This document shows positions 26,023 to 34,233 of a stretch of 64,000 nucleotides of DNA, piece by piece. Source of the stretch: Clostridia bacterium (lineage in GTDB: Bacteria > Bacillota > Clostridia > UMGS1883 > UMGS1540); assembly GCA_017620205.1 (NCBI GenBank), contig JAFZQX010000021.1, positions 1 through 64,000 on the forward strand. Reading direction: 5' to 3'. Position numbers and translations under genes: made by a program. Position 1 is the stretch's first letter. The number at the start of each line of letters is the position of its first letter. The notes under the pieces are model-generated. The model was not told the origin of the DNA, ran no database searches, and worked only from the letters and a program-made list of their open reading frames with translations.

Positions 26023-26080
26023 CAAAATATATTTTATATAGTTAAAACTAACGTAAGCATACTGTTAGGAGGGTTATGAA

Positions 26081-26539
26081 ATGGCAAATATTCTTGACAA
26101 TGTTGTTTCCGGTATCAGTCAGGGAGTTAACAGCATAAGCGAAGGGGCAAAAAACCTGGTCGGAAAAACGGGCATGAATACGCAAATTCAGAATCTTGAG
26201 CGTGAGAAAAACGCCGTTTTTCAAAATCTGGGCTCGCTTGTATACACGCTTCAGACAAGCGGCGCAGTAAATATTGATCAGATCGGCAGCATGTGTGAAC
26301 AGATAAAAGGATACAATGACCAGATAGAAAACTTGAAAAACCAGATTAAGATGCTTGATGCACAAAAAGGACAAAATAATCACCAAGCTGCAGTATGCCA
26401 ACAGCCCGTAAATCCGGAATCTGCGCCTGCCGATGGGGTTGCAAATATGGCAGACGCTAAGTTCTGCGGCAAATGCGGTAATGCAAACAAGCCGGAGGCT
26501 AAGTTCTGCGCGAGGTGCGGCGGGCCGTTAAACGGCTGA
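26081..26539 (+). CDS. coiled-coil protein with C-terminal double zinc ribbon
   Basis: 152 residues. The N-terminal 100 residues are helical, with heptad-like stretches (QNLEREKNAVFQNLGSLVY, then IENLKNQIKMLD), probably a coiled coil; no membrane segment is seen. The end holds two paired CxxC motifs (FCGKCGNANKPEAKFCARCG), which form a zinc ribbon binding one Zn. Small zinc-ribbon proteins of this type are common in Clostridia and often bind protein partners rather than nucleic acid. It is the first of a group of zinc-ribbon proteins ending at the kinase gene. Specific function unknown. Confidence 0.75.
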   Translation: MANILDNVVSGISQGVNSISEGAKNLVGKTGMNTQIQNLEREKNAVFQNLGSLVYTLQTSGAVNIDQIGSMCEQIKGYNDQIENLKNQIKMLDAQKGQNNHQAAVCQQPVNPESAPADGVANMADAKFCGKCGNANKPEAKFCARCGGPLNG

Positions 26540-26643
26540 GCGCTTTTTGAAAAAACAGCGGAGCTCCGTATACAGTAATAATAGGCGGAAAATAGTATCG
26601 TATTTAATTAAAATTAATATACAATAAGAAAGGACTAAGAATT

Positions 26644-27372
26644 ATGGAATTATGCAAAAAATGCGGAACAGAACTAGACGAACAGGGCGTTTGCCCGAAC
26701 TGCGGTGTGGCAGAAGATGAAAAAGATACTGTCAACGAAGCTGTTGATGAAACGGTAAATGAAACGGTAAATGAAACGGTAAATGAGACAGTAAATGAAA
26801 AGGTTAATGAACCTGTTGCAGAAGCAGAAACTGTGATTGAGGAAAAAGAGCCTGAAGTTGCGGAACCTGTCGCAAGTCAACCTGCTAAACCCGACAACGG
26901 TTTGCTTGCCCGTATTATTGCATGCGTTGCGGCGCTTGCAATTATTATAGGCTGCTTTGCTTTAACAGGCAGAAGCTATAAAAAAGTTGCTAAAGAATAC
27001 ATGCAGGCCGTTATAAACGGAGAACCCAAAAAGATAGCAAAGCTTGTTCCTCGCGATGTGGTTGACCTTTATACCGAAGTTATGTATGACGGCGATAAAG
27101 AAAAATTCTATGACTCAATAAATGACCTGTCATATTTGTCAAAAGAAATTGAAGACAAAGATATAAAGCCCTCAAAGGTAAAAGTTAAAATTAAAGATGT
27201 AGAGGATCTTGACGAAAGTACATTAAAATACGCTAAGCTTACATATCACAGCAAAAGAATCAAAAAAGGTAAAAAGATTACACTTGAAGTTAAACTGCCG
27301 GACGAGGATAATCCGAGAGAGTTCACTGTAAATGCAGTTAAAAAGGGCAGAAAATGGTATTATTACGGTTGA
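26644..27372 (+). CDS. zinc-ribbon membrane protein with tetrapeptide repeat and outer DUF4878-like domain
   Basis: 242 residues. An N-terminal zinc ribbon (CKKCG...CPNCG, residues 4-20) would lie in the cytoplasm. A Glu-rich low-complexity linker follows, made of four-residue units (D/E-x-V-N/D) encoded by a 12-nt tandem repeat. One TM helix comes next (about 88-106, LLARIIACVAALAIIIGCFAL). The outer domain opens with KEYMQAVINGEPKKIAKLVP, an NTF2/DUF4878-like pattern shared with the lipoprotein encoded just downstream. Ribosome site AGAAAGGA. A perfect terminator follows. Function unknown; the layout suggests signalling between the cytoplasm and the surface. Confidence 0.75.
   Translation: MELCKKCGTELDEQGVCPNCGVAEDEKDTVNEAVDETVNETVNETVNETVNEKVNEPVAEAETVIEEKEPEVAEPVASQPAKPDNGLLARIIACVAALAIIIGCFALTGRSYKKVAKEYMQAVINGEPKKIAKLVPRDVVDLYTEVMYDGDKEKFYDSINDLSYLSKEIEDKDIKPSKVKVKIKDVEDLDESTLKYAKLTYHSKRIKKGKKITLEVKLPDEDNPREFTVNAVKKGRKWYYYG
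26725..26820 (+). repeat. 12-nt tandem repeat (about 8 units) inside the zinc-ribbon membrane gene
   Basis: Three units are identical (GAAACGGTAAAT at 26749, 26761 and 26773), with diverged units on both sides (26725, 26737, 26785, 26797, 26809). Each unit codes for four residues, so changes in copy number keep the frame. Confidence 0.85.
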
Positions 27373-27404
27373 TTTCATGATGCCTGTTAACGCTTAAAGA
27401 AACG

Positions 27405-27434
27405 GGGATGCGCAAAATGCGTTTTGCGCATCCC
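27405..27434 (+). terminator. intrinsic terminator after the zinc-ribbon membrane gene
   Basis: Perfect 13-bp stem (27405-27417 with 27422-27434) and a 4-nt loop, then TTTATA. The T-run is short, so partial read-through into the following lipoprotein gene is possible. Confidence 0.75.
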
Positions 27435-27481
27435 TTTATAGGTTTAACATATTTTTGATTTACACGAAAGGACAATATAAA

Positions 27482-28066
27482 ATGAAAAAGAAAACAATAA
27501 GTTTGAGAATAATTTCGGCGCTGCTCGCACTTTCTATGATGTTTGTGCTTTCCGCCTGCGGCAAGAAAGAGGTGAATGAAGAAACTTCCCAAAACGAAGA
27601 GAGCGCAAGCACATATACGGAAAACACAAACGGCGTTTTAAGCCCCGAAGAAGCAGCCAAAGAGTATATGCAGGCTGAAAAGGATGGCGATGTAGATAAG
27701 ATTTATTCTCTGGTGCCGAACGAAGTGGCCGAATATCTTATTAATAACGTATATGACGGCGACAAAGAAAGCCTTATATACGAAATTAACGAACAATGTC
27801 TGGCAAGCTATTTGAAAAACAGCGAGATTCCCGCAGAAGAATGCGGCTTTGAGTTTATATCGGCAGATGATATTGATGAAGAAATGTTTGAAGAAACGCA
27901 AAGAGTTTTTACCGAAAATGAAATCGCAGAGATAACAGATACAAAAGACGCAACTTTTAAATTCTGGATCCGGGATGAAGTGCAGGAGGGTTTTATTGTT
28001 CAGTTGGTGAAAATAGGAGATAAATGGGGCGTTCTACCGTATTATTTAATTGACCGTTTGGCATAA
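27482..28066 (+). CDS. lipoprotein with DUF4878-like domain
   Basis: 194 residues from ATG 27482 (GAAAGGA 11 nt upstream; an earlier in-frame TTG at 27455 is not favoured). The lipobox LSAC places the lipidated Cys at about residue 27, after a typical signal (MKKKTISLRIISALLALSMM). The outer part begins AAKEYMQAEKDGDVDKIYSLVPNEV and continues NNVYDGDKESL, clearly paralogous to the outer part of the preceding membrane gene (KEYMQAVINGEP..., MYDGDKEKF). The pair probably arose by duplication and may work together on the cell surface. Function unknown. Confidence 0.75.
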   Translation: MKKKTISLRIISALLALSMMFVLSACGKKEVNEETSQNEESASTYTENTNGVLSPEEAAKEYMQAEKDGDVDKIYSLVPNEVAEYLINNVYDGDKESLIYEINEQCLASYLKNSEIPAEECGFEFISADDIDEEMFEETQRVFTENEIAEITDTKDATFKFWIRDEVQEGFIVQLVKIGDKWGVLPYYLIDRLA

Positions 28067-28152
28067 GCTTTCGGCTTTGCATATCGCTTTGGTTAATCCG
28101 TCATAAAATACGCAGTGTTTTTGTGCGAAATGTATATATTTCTTCTTTCTTA

Positions 28153-28181
28153 TTGACAAATTTATGTAAATAGTGTATTAT
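28153..28181 (+). promoter_or_regulatory. promoter with long structured leader before the TM2 gene
   Basis: TTGACA (28153-28158), 17 bp, TATTAT (28176-28181). The start codon is only at 28359, giving a leader of about 170 nt. The leader contains a GTGCTTT/AAAGCAC hairpin (28191-28212) and a CTATT/AATAG hairpin near 28235-28250. I do not recognise it as a known riboswitch. Confidence 0.7.
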
Positions 28182-28358
28182 AATATTATAGTGCTTTGAT
28201 ACGAAAAAGCACGCCGGCATTCGGTTATGGAATATACTTTGCGCCTCTATTGGAATAGGGCCTTTCGTATATTTACATAAATTATTTAAAGCAACTAATC
28301 TGCTTTGTCGAAGAGGCGGCATTGCAGGGTGGCGGCTACATTTAAGGAGGAGATTTAA

Positions 28359-28757
28359 TTGTATTGTAGAAATTGCGGCTCAGAAATCGATCAGAACGCG
28401 GCTATATGTGTAAAATGTGGATTTGCAAAAGGAACGGGAACAACATATTGCGCAAACTGCGGACAGCCTGTAGCGGCAGGCGCGGGTTTTTGCACAAGCT
28501 GCGGATTTGCTATTAATAACGCAGCTAATGTAGATCCGTCAACACAGAAATCTAAAATGACGGCAGGACTTTTGGGCATTTTCCTCGGCGGTTTGGGCAT
28601 ACATAATTTTTATTTAGGATATACCGGAAAAGCTATCGCTCAGATTGCATTATCATTTTGCTTTGGTATCGGCGCCATCTGGGGCCTTATTGAAGGCATT
28701 ATGATTTTGACAGGAAGCATTAATACAGACGCTAACGGTGTTCCGCTTAAAGACTGA
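28359..28757 (+). CDS. TM2-domain membrane protein with two zinc ribbons
   Basis: 132 residues, starting at TTG (AAGGAGG 9 nt upstream), so the second codon gives YCRNCG at once. Two zinc ribbons fill residues 2-51 (CRNCG...CVKCG and CANCG...CTSCG). A TM2 domain follows, with the diagnostic GIFLGGLGIHNFYLGYTGKA stretch and a second helix ending IWGLIEGIMILTG. TM2 proteins are small two-helix membrane proteins of unclear function. The stop TGA overlaps the ATG of the next gene (TGATG), and a terminator hairpin lies just past it. Confidence 0.85.
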   Translation: MYCRNCGSEIDQNAAICVKCGFAKGTGTTYCANCGQPVAAGAGFCTSCGFAINNAANVDPSTQKSKMTAGLLGIFLGGLGIHNFYLGYTGKAIAQIALSFCFGIGAIWGLIEGIMILTGSINTDANGVPLKD

Positions 28758-29152
28758 TGAATCATCATGATAAAAAGCAGGCTCTTGATAAGCAGGAGTC
28801 TGCTTTTTTTCTTTCGGAAAGGCATATAAAATACCTGCCTCTAAAGCTTATATTCTTCGGAACTGTTTTAATTCTTGGGGCAGTATTATATAAATCGGGC
28901 ATAGGCTGTATCTGGAGATACTTTTTTGGAGTGCCTTGCCCCGGCTGCGGAATCACCCGCGCATACATTTCTGCTTTCAAAGGAGATTTTAAAGCGGCTT
29001 TCGGATATAACTATATGTTTATAAGCATACCGCTTGTAATTCTTTATATACTGTATGACGGCAGACTTTTTAAATCCCCAAAAGCGGATGCGGTATTGCT
29101 TTCTTTATTGGCATTCGGGTTCTTGATTCATTGGCTGAGCGTATTTATTTAA
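28757..29152 (+). CDS. DUF2752 family membrane protein
   Basis: 131 residues. The signature FFGVPCPGCGITRAYIS with C-P-x-C-G-x-T-R is the DUF2752 hallmark. Hydrophobic helices lie at about 29-48, 79-97 and 110-130. The ATG at 28757 overlaps the TM2 stop codon, and no other in-frame start with a ribosome site was found before the conserved part. The first 17 codons are therefore also the arms of an intrinsic terminator (28772-28808). Expression probably depends on ribosomes moving from the TM2 gene through the hairpin. Function of the family is unknown. Confidence 0.75.
   Translation: MNHHDKKQALDKQESAFFLSERHIKYLPLKLIFFGTVLILGAVLYKSGIGCIWRYFFGVPCPGCGITRAYISAFKGDFKAAFGYNYMFISIPLVILYILYDGRLFKSPKADAVLLSLLAFGFLIHWLSVFI
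28772..28810 (+). terminator. intrinsic terminator embedded in the start of the DUF2752 gene
   Basis: 13-bp stem with one G-U pair (28772-28784 with 28796-28808), 11-nt loop, and a seven-T tract at 28804-28810. It stands where the TM2 transcript should end, but lies inside the next coding sequence. Confidence 0.8.
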
Positions 29153-29249
29153 CTTAAGATACAAGGCAGATATAAGATGTCACATCTCCTTTTTAAGTGT
29201 TTTTTAGGAAAAACCGGTTTTAACATCTGAAAAAAGAGGCTTAAGAATT

Positions 29250-31292
29250 ATGGATATTAACTATTACAAATCTTTTGAACCGATTGACGGAAAATGGTAT
29301 ATAACCAAGGCGATCGGAAGCGGTTCTTTCGGAACTGTTTTTGAAATTGAACGCAGGGATTTCAGCAATTTAAAAGCTGCGCTGAAGGTTATATCAATTC
29401 CTGTTTCGCAAAGCGAGGTTCAGAGTTTTCGCGAAGAGAATTACGATCTTGACGAAAAGAGCGTTACTGCGTATTTCTACAGCTTTGTCGAAGAATTTAT
29501 AAAAGAATTTCAACTTATGGCAAAGCTTAAAGGACACAGTAATATTGTAAGCTATGAAGACCATGACGTTATAAAAAAGAGCGAGGGAGTGGGCTGGGAT
29601 ATCTTTATCCGCATGGAGCTGCTTACTCCTATGAACAAGTATTTTGCACAGAATGCTCCGACGCGCAGAGATGTCATAAAGCTTGGGATAGATATCTGTA
29701 AGGCTCTCGAAGTATGTCAGAAGTTCAAAATAATACACAGAGATATAAAACCGAGCAATATTTTCGTATCTGAAACGGGCGAATATAAACTTGGTGATTT
29801 CGGCGTTGCAAGAACGCTTGAAAAAACATCAAGCGGCCTCTCGAAAAAAGGTACGTATACATATATGGCACCGGAAGTATATAAAGGCGAGGCGTATGGC
29901 TCCAATGTGGATATATATTCGCTTGGAATTGTAATGTATAAGCTGCTCAATAATAATTTGGAGCCTTTCCGCAGAGACAGAACGTATTCCGACGGCGAAA
30001 GAGCTTTAGAAACAAGAATGCAGGGCGCTCCCGTACCAAAACCGGCGAATGCGGACGGCAGACTTGCGGAGATTGTTTTAAAAGCATGCTGCTATAATCC
30101 CAAAGAGAGATATGAGAGCCCTCATCAATTGAGAGAAGAGCTGGAACAGATTTATTATACGGAAAGCGAAGGTAAAGTAATTTACCCCGGCGGGGATAAG
30201 GTTTTTTATGAGCCTTCTAATGACAGCGCTGACAGCAATAACGAAGACAATGAAAAAACGGAGACGGTTTTAGACAGCATTAATAATGAAACGGCAGCGT
30301 TCACACCGTCAGAAATATATGGAATAAACGAAACGGTTTCAGAGAAGCCTGACGCGGATTTTGCGATGGAAAAACAGAATGAGGAAAACAAAAAGGGCGA
30401 TTCGCGAAACAAGAAAATCATAGCGGCTGTTGCTGCCGCTGCCGCGTGCCTTTTGATAGGTTTCGGACTGTTTTCTCATTTTAATAAGGCAAAGCCGTCA
30501 GATATACCCGTTGCCGGTATTGAAGGACTGCCGGAGGAATCTCTTAACATGGTTTTGGGCGATACATATAAGCTTGAAGCGCACCTCTATCCCGAAAACG
30601 CAACCGTATTAAGCAATCAGGACGAAAAACCGGTCATTGAATATAAATCTTCTGATGAAACGGTTGCCTCTGTTGATAAAGACGGCACTGTAACTGCGGT
30701 TTCGGAAGGCACAGCTGTTATTGAGGTGTCTTCACTCGGGTTTACAAAGGAAATCAAAATAAACGTTACTACGCAAAAAGTTGACGTTACAGAAATAATA
30801 GGTCTTAACCCTGCGGCGGAAATAGCTGTGGGCGAGTCTACAACGGTATACTGTTCAGTTTTGCCGGAGAACGCAACGGTACAGACAGTTACATATTCAA
30901 GCTCCGATGAAAGCGTTGCCACAATCGGGCCCGACGGAGCGATTTGGGGCATAGCACCGGGAACTGCTACAATTTCCGCAACTGCAGATAATGTTACGGC
31001 GGAAATGACCTTGACTGTAAAGGCGAGAGAAGTTCAAACAGCAAAAACCGCAGCACCTACTCAAAAACCTGTACAGACAAAAACTCCGAGTTATGAATCG
31101 GGACAAACACAGCAAAAAACAGCTTCCCCGGTTTATACGCCCTCGCCAACACAAAAACCTGTTGCAACTCCTCAACCGACACAGGCACCGGCACAGGTAC
31201 CCACACCCACTTGCCCGGTGTGCCACAGCAAATATCATACAGTGCATCCCACCGGGCAGGAAGTGCCTAATATAGAAAAAGAATTTGATTAA
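29250..31292 (+). CDS. transmembrane Ser/Thr protein kinase with two extracellular BIG2 domains
   Basis: 680 residues. The cytoplasmic kinase domain (about 16-300) is complete: Gly loop GSGSFGTV (23-30), Lys in ALKVIS, HRDIKPSN (163-170), DFG (183-185) and APE (207-209). An acidic linker leads to one TM helix (about 389-408). Outside are two BIG2 Ig-like domains (about 420-508 and 512-592) with the usual YKSSDETVASVDKDGTVTAV pattern, then a Thr/Pro/Gln-rich stalk. The end CPVCHSKYHTVH has clustered Cys and His that could bind a metal. Known clostridial PrkC-type kinases carry PASTA domains instead of BIG2. It lies between zinc-ribbon membrane genes and surface-protein genes, which could be partners or substrates; that is inference. 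Confidence 0.9.
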   Translation: MDINYYKSFEPIDGKWYITKAIGSGSFGTVFEIERRDFSNLKAALKVISIPVSQSEVQSFREENYDLDEKSVTAYFYSFVEEFIKEFQLMAKLKGHSNIVSYEDHDVIKKSEGVGWDIFIRMELLTPMNKYFAQNAPTRRDVIKLGIDICKALEVCQKFKIIHRDIKPSNIFVSETGEYKLGDFGVARTLEKTSSGLSKKGTYTYMAPEVYKGEAYGSNVDIYSLGIVMYKLLNNNLEPFRRDRTYSDGERALETRMQGAPVPKPANADGRLAEIVLKACCYNPKERYESPHQLREELEQIYYTESEGKVIYPGGDKVFYEPSNDSADSNNEDNEKTETVLDSINNETAAFTPSEIYGINETVSEKPDADFAMEKQNEENKKGDSRNKKIIAAVAAAAACLLIGFGLFSHFNKAKPSDIPVAGIEGLPEESLNMVLGDTYKLEAHLYPENATVLSNQDEKPVIEYKSSDETVASVDKDGTVTAVSEGTAVIEVSSLGFTKEIKINVTTQKVDVTEIIGLNPAAEIAVGESTTVYCSVLPENATVQTVTYSSSDESVATIGPDGAIWGIAPGTATISATADNVTAEMTLTVKAREVQTAKTAAPTQKPVQTKTPSYESGQTQQKTASPVYTPSPTQKPVATPQPTQAPAQVPTPTCPVCHSKYHTVHPTGQEVPNIEKEFD

Positions 31293-31311
31293 TATAAAGG
31301 AGATTCTAATT

Positions 31312-32487
31312 ATGAAAAAAATTATTGCGTTTTTTGTGGTTTTAGCAGTATTATTCAGTTACACGACTGTTGCCTGTGCTGATGACGATTATCCTACCGT
31401 AGATGTGTATATAAACGGCGAAAAACTTTATACGGATCAGCCGGCTATTATATATCAGGACAGAACGTTGGTTCCTCTTCGCGCCATTTGCGAAGCATTA
31501 AAGTGTGACGTAGACTGGAACGGAGAAACACAAACAATTACAATACAAAATGAATTAACTATAGTTAATGCAACAATAGGCGCTTATCAATTGAAAATGA
31601 AAGACCGAAGAGCAGAAAATGGAGACGGCGCGCAACAAGAAACGCCCATTGATGTTCCGCCGATGATTATGAATGGCAGGACGCTGGTTCCCGCAAGGGC
31701 GATATCAGAAGCTCTTAATGCCGACGTCGGTTGGGACCCGGATACCGGAACTGTTGCCATAACAATGGAATATGATGCAATCGGTATCTTTCGTGGAAAT
31801 CTGGCAAGTGTAAAAAAAGATGGTAAAGGCGGTCTTATAAATAAAAAAGGAGAAATAGTTGTTCCGCTTGTTTATGATTATGTGGGCGAATATGATACAA
31901 ATGTAGGGTTAGTAATAGTTAAAAACAACGGTAAAGCGGGATGCTTAAACGAAAGAGGCGAGGTGGTTGTTTCGCTTGCTTATGACGAGGTATTTTCTTT
32001 TATAAATGGCTGGGCACAAGTTTGGAAAGACGGCAAAAAAGGACTTGTAAATAAAGAGGGTTATCTTGCAGTTCCTCCTGTTTATGACTCTGTGTATGGT
32101 TTTGACGAAGGCTTTGCAATAGTTGAAAAAGACTGGAAATACGGATTTGTCAATACAGCCGGAGAGATTGTCGCTTCTCCTGTCTATGACAATGCGTATG
32201 ATTTTAGAGAAGGATTGGCACCGGTTAAAAAAGACGGCAAATGGGGATATATAAATACCAAAGGAGAGGTCGTCATTCCTCTTGTTTATGACAATATATG
32301 GCGATTTAGAGACGGCTTGGCACAGGTTCAAAAAGACGGTAAATACGGATATATAAACAAAGAAGGAGAGGTAGTCGTTCCGATTGCTTCTGACTCCGGA
32401 AGTGAAGCTGGTGATGGCTTGGGAGGAAACACGGATTTGGATGATTTGAAAAAAGCGTTGGCTGAATTGCACGCATTTAATAATTAA
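31312..32487 (+). CDS. secreted protein: copper-amine-oxidase-N domain plus six WG repeats (paralog 1)
   Basis: 391 residues from ATG 31312 (AAAGGAG upstream; an earlier in-frame TTG at 31285 is not favoured). A signal peptide ending near VACAD is followed by a copper-amine-oxidase-N stalk-type domain (about 25-155) with two halves: DQPAIIYQDRTLVPLRAICE and MIMNGRTLVPARAISE. About six WG repeats of roughly 34 residues then follow (x-KDGKWGYINTKGEVVIPLVYD type), and a short acidic tail. Such domains sit on clostridial cell surfaces; ligands are unknown. It starts 19 bp after the kinase gene, so the two are probably cotranscribed. Confidence 0.85.
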   Translation: MKKIIAFFVVLAVLFSYTTVACADDDYPTVDVYINGEKLYTDQPAIIYQDRTLVPLRAICEALKCDVDWNGETQTITIQNELTIVNATIGAYQLKMKDRRAENGDGAQQETPIDVPPMIMNGRTLVPARAISEALNADVGWDPDTGTVAITMEYDAIGIFRGNLASVKKDGKGGLINKKGEIVVPLVYDYVGEYDTNVGLVIVKNNGKAGCLNERGEVVVSLAYDEVFSFINGWAQVWKDGKKGLVNKEGYLAVPPVYDSVYGFDEGFAIVEKDWKYGFVNTAGEIVASPVYDNAYDFREGLAPVKKDGKWGYINTKGEVVIPLVYDNIWRFRDGLAQVQKDGKYGYINKEGEVVVPIASDSGSEAGDGLGGNTDLDDLKKALAELHAFNN

Positions 32488-32501
32488 AAATTATAAACAA
32501 A

Positions 32502-32605
32502 TAAGGAAAAATTGTTGTGCCGCACGATTATGATGATTTGTAAATATGAGCGATGGCTTGGCGAAAGTTTAAAAAGGCGGCAAACGGATATATATAACAA
32601 AAGAC
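32502..32605 (+). pseudogene. decayed WG repeat
   Basis: Reading across frames, this stretch spells G-K-I-V-V-P-H-D-Y-D-D-L, then after a stop M-S-D-G-L-A-K-V, then K-G-G-K, then Y-I-T-K-D. That is the order of one WG repeat unit as found in the flanking genes. Stops and frameshifts show it is not translated as such. It is probably what is left of a longer paralog 1 or of a deleted gene copy. Confidence 0.6.
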
Positions 32606-32637
32606 GGTAGGTCTTGCCGCGCTGTTTGAATACTGTA

Positions 32638-32673
32638 TGAATAGGTCTTGACATAAGCGTTAAGACCTATTCA
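32638..32673. promoter_or_regulatory. 12-bp inverted repeat before paralog 2
   Basis: TGAATAGGTCTT (32638-32649) pairs exactly with AAGACCTATTCA (32662-32673) across 12 bases. No T-run follows, so it is not a standard terminator; an operator or a leader hairpin about 40 bp before the ATG at 32713 is possible. Confidence 0.4.
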
Positions 32674-32712
32674 TAATGATTGGTATCAAAATAATAATGT
32701 CTGGAGATTGTT

Positions 32713-33165
32713 ATGAAAAAGATTGTTTGTATTTTAATTATTTTGGCTTTCATATTTAGTTACACAACGGTTGTATGTGCATACGACACCGTAGACGTAT
32801 ATGTAAACGGCGAAGAGCTTAAAACAGATCAGCCCGCTATTATATATCAGGACAGAACATTGGTTCCGCTTCGCGCCATTTGCGAAGCGTTAAAGTGTAA
32901 CGTAGACTGGAACGGAGAAACACAAACAATTACAATAGAAAATGAACTGACAATAGTCTCCGTGCAAATAGGCAACTACTATTTGTCAATGAAAGACAGA
33001 AGAGAAGAACGCGGAGACGGAGATGTTCAAACAAAACCCATAGATGTTCCTCCTATGATAATGGGCGACAGAACATTGGTCCCCGCAAGGGCGATAGCCG
33101 AAGCTCTTAATGCCTATGTTTCGTGGAATGCGGCAAACAGAAGAGTTGATATAACAATGGAATAT
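32713..33165 (+). repeat. duplicated copper-amine-oxidase-N coding segment, copy in paralog 2
   Basis: About 450 bp from the start codon, nearly identical at DNA level to 34325-34777 (offset 1612 bp, no gaps at protein level). Long identical runs cover the signal peptide and both half-domains. This shows a recent duplication or gene conversion limited to the first domain. Confidence 0.8.
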
Positions 33166-34233
33166 GATGCTATTTCATGGTTTTTTAATGGATTTGCGCA
33201 AGTAACAAAGGACGGAAAATGTGGCTTTATAGATAAAACGGGAAATGTTGTTGTTCCGCTTGAATATGAGGATGCGCGTCAGTTTGATGATGACAGGGTA
33301 GTTGTTAAAAAGAACGGCAAATGGGGTTGTATCAACAATCTGGGAGAAGTAGTTTTACCTATTATTTGCGATTATACTTTTTTGACAGCGGACGGGCGTG
33401 TTAAAATAGGATTAGGCGGTAAATACGGATTGTTTGATTTTAATGAAAACTCTTTTGTTGTTCCGATTGAATTCGAGGACGTATATATTAGGACTGAATG
33501 TTCGCCGAGTTCCTGGGAAATTATAGGCGTTAAATTGAACGGGAAATATGGATTCATTGACATGGAAGGTAATACAATTATTGATTTCCAATATGATTCA
33601 ATACAATCATTCGATCCAGATGGGATCGCAATTGTTGCAAAAAACGGAAAATACGGCGTAATAAATGTGTACGGAGAAGAAATATTGCCATTTGATTATC
33701 TGGATCTTGCATATTTTTCCGCAGAGAATATATTTGCAGAAAACTCTTATGGGAAATGGGGTATTTTAGATGAAAATTTTATTTTGAAAGTTCCTTATGA
33801 ATATGATGACACTTCAAGCTTGATAAAAGTGTGTGCAAATATAAAAAAAGGACTTGCTGATTATGAAATTCTGTTCAGGTGGGTTGATTACAAAATTGCT
33901 GTTAAGAAAGACGGAAAATGCGGAATAATAGATATAAACAATAATGTAATAGTACCGTTTGAGTATGACGATATATTATATTGTGACGATGATTATATTC
34001 ATGTCTCAAAGAACGGCAAATGGGGATATGTAAACAAAGAAGGAGATATTGTAACCCCATTTGAATCAGTTAATGCCGAAATTGAAGCAACTGACGCGGC
34101 GGCAGAATCTGTTGAGGGGATTTGGACAGAAGCAGTTGAGTGTGAGCCTGATGAGTGCGTGGAAGATGAAGCGGCTTGGGAAATACCTGATGCTGAATGT
34201 GCAGAAGAATGGACTGATGCAGTTGCAGAGTAA
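32713..34233 (+). CDS. secreted protein: copper-amine-oxidase-N domain, diverged WG repeats, acidic tail (paralog 2)
   Basis: 506 residues. Signal peptide and copper-amine-oxidase-N domain (about 1-150) are almost identical to those of paralog 3, but the WG repeats after it are strongly diverged, with units such as AKNGKYGVINVYGEEILPFDY. After the last unit (NKEGDIVTPFE) the protein continues for about 50 residues rich in Glu, Asp, Ala and Cys (ECEPDECVEDEAAWE). Paralog 3 stops exactly there (TAA where this gene has TCA), so the tail could have arisen by stop-codon loss. Probably exported and surface attached; no anchoring motif is seen. Confidence 0.85.
   Translation: MKKIVCILIILAFIFSYTTVVCAYDTVDVYVNGEELKTDQPAIIYQDRTLVPLRAICEALKCNVDWNGETQTITIENELTIVSVQIGNYYLSMKDRREERGDGDVQTKPIDVPPMIMGDRTLVPARAIAEALNAYVSWNAANRRVDITMEYDAISWFFNGFAQVTKDGKCGFIDKTGNVVVPLEYEDARQFDDDRVVVKKNGKWGCINNLGEVVLPIICDYTFLTADGRVKIGLGGKYGLFDFNENSFVVPIEFEDVYIRTECSPSSWEIIGVKLNGKYGFIDMEGNTIIDFQYDSIQSFDPDGIAIVAKNGKYGVINVYGEEILPFDYLDLAYFSAENIFAENSYGKWGILDENFILKVPYEYDDTSSLIKVCANIKKGLADYEILFRWVDYKIAVKKDGKCGIIDINNNVIVPFEYDDILYCDDDYIHVSKNGKWGYVNKEGDIVTPFESVNAEIEATDAAAESVEGIWTEAVECEPDECVEDEAAWEIPDAECAEEWTDAVAE

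Noticed and set aside
31945-32472. 175-codon antisense frame in the first WG-repeat gene
   Set aside because: Arises from the repeat periodicity of the coding strand; no start signals.
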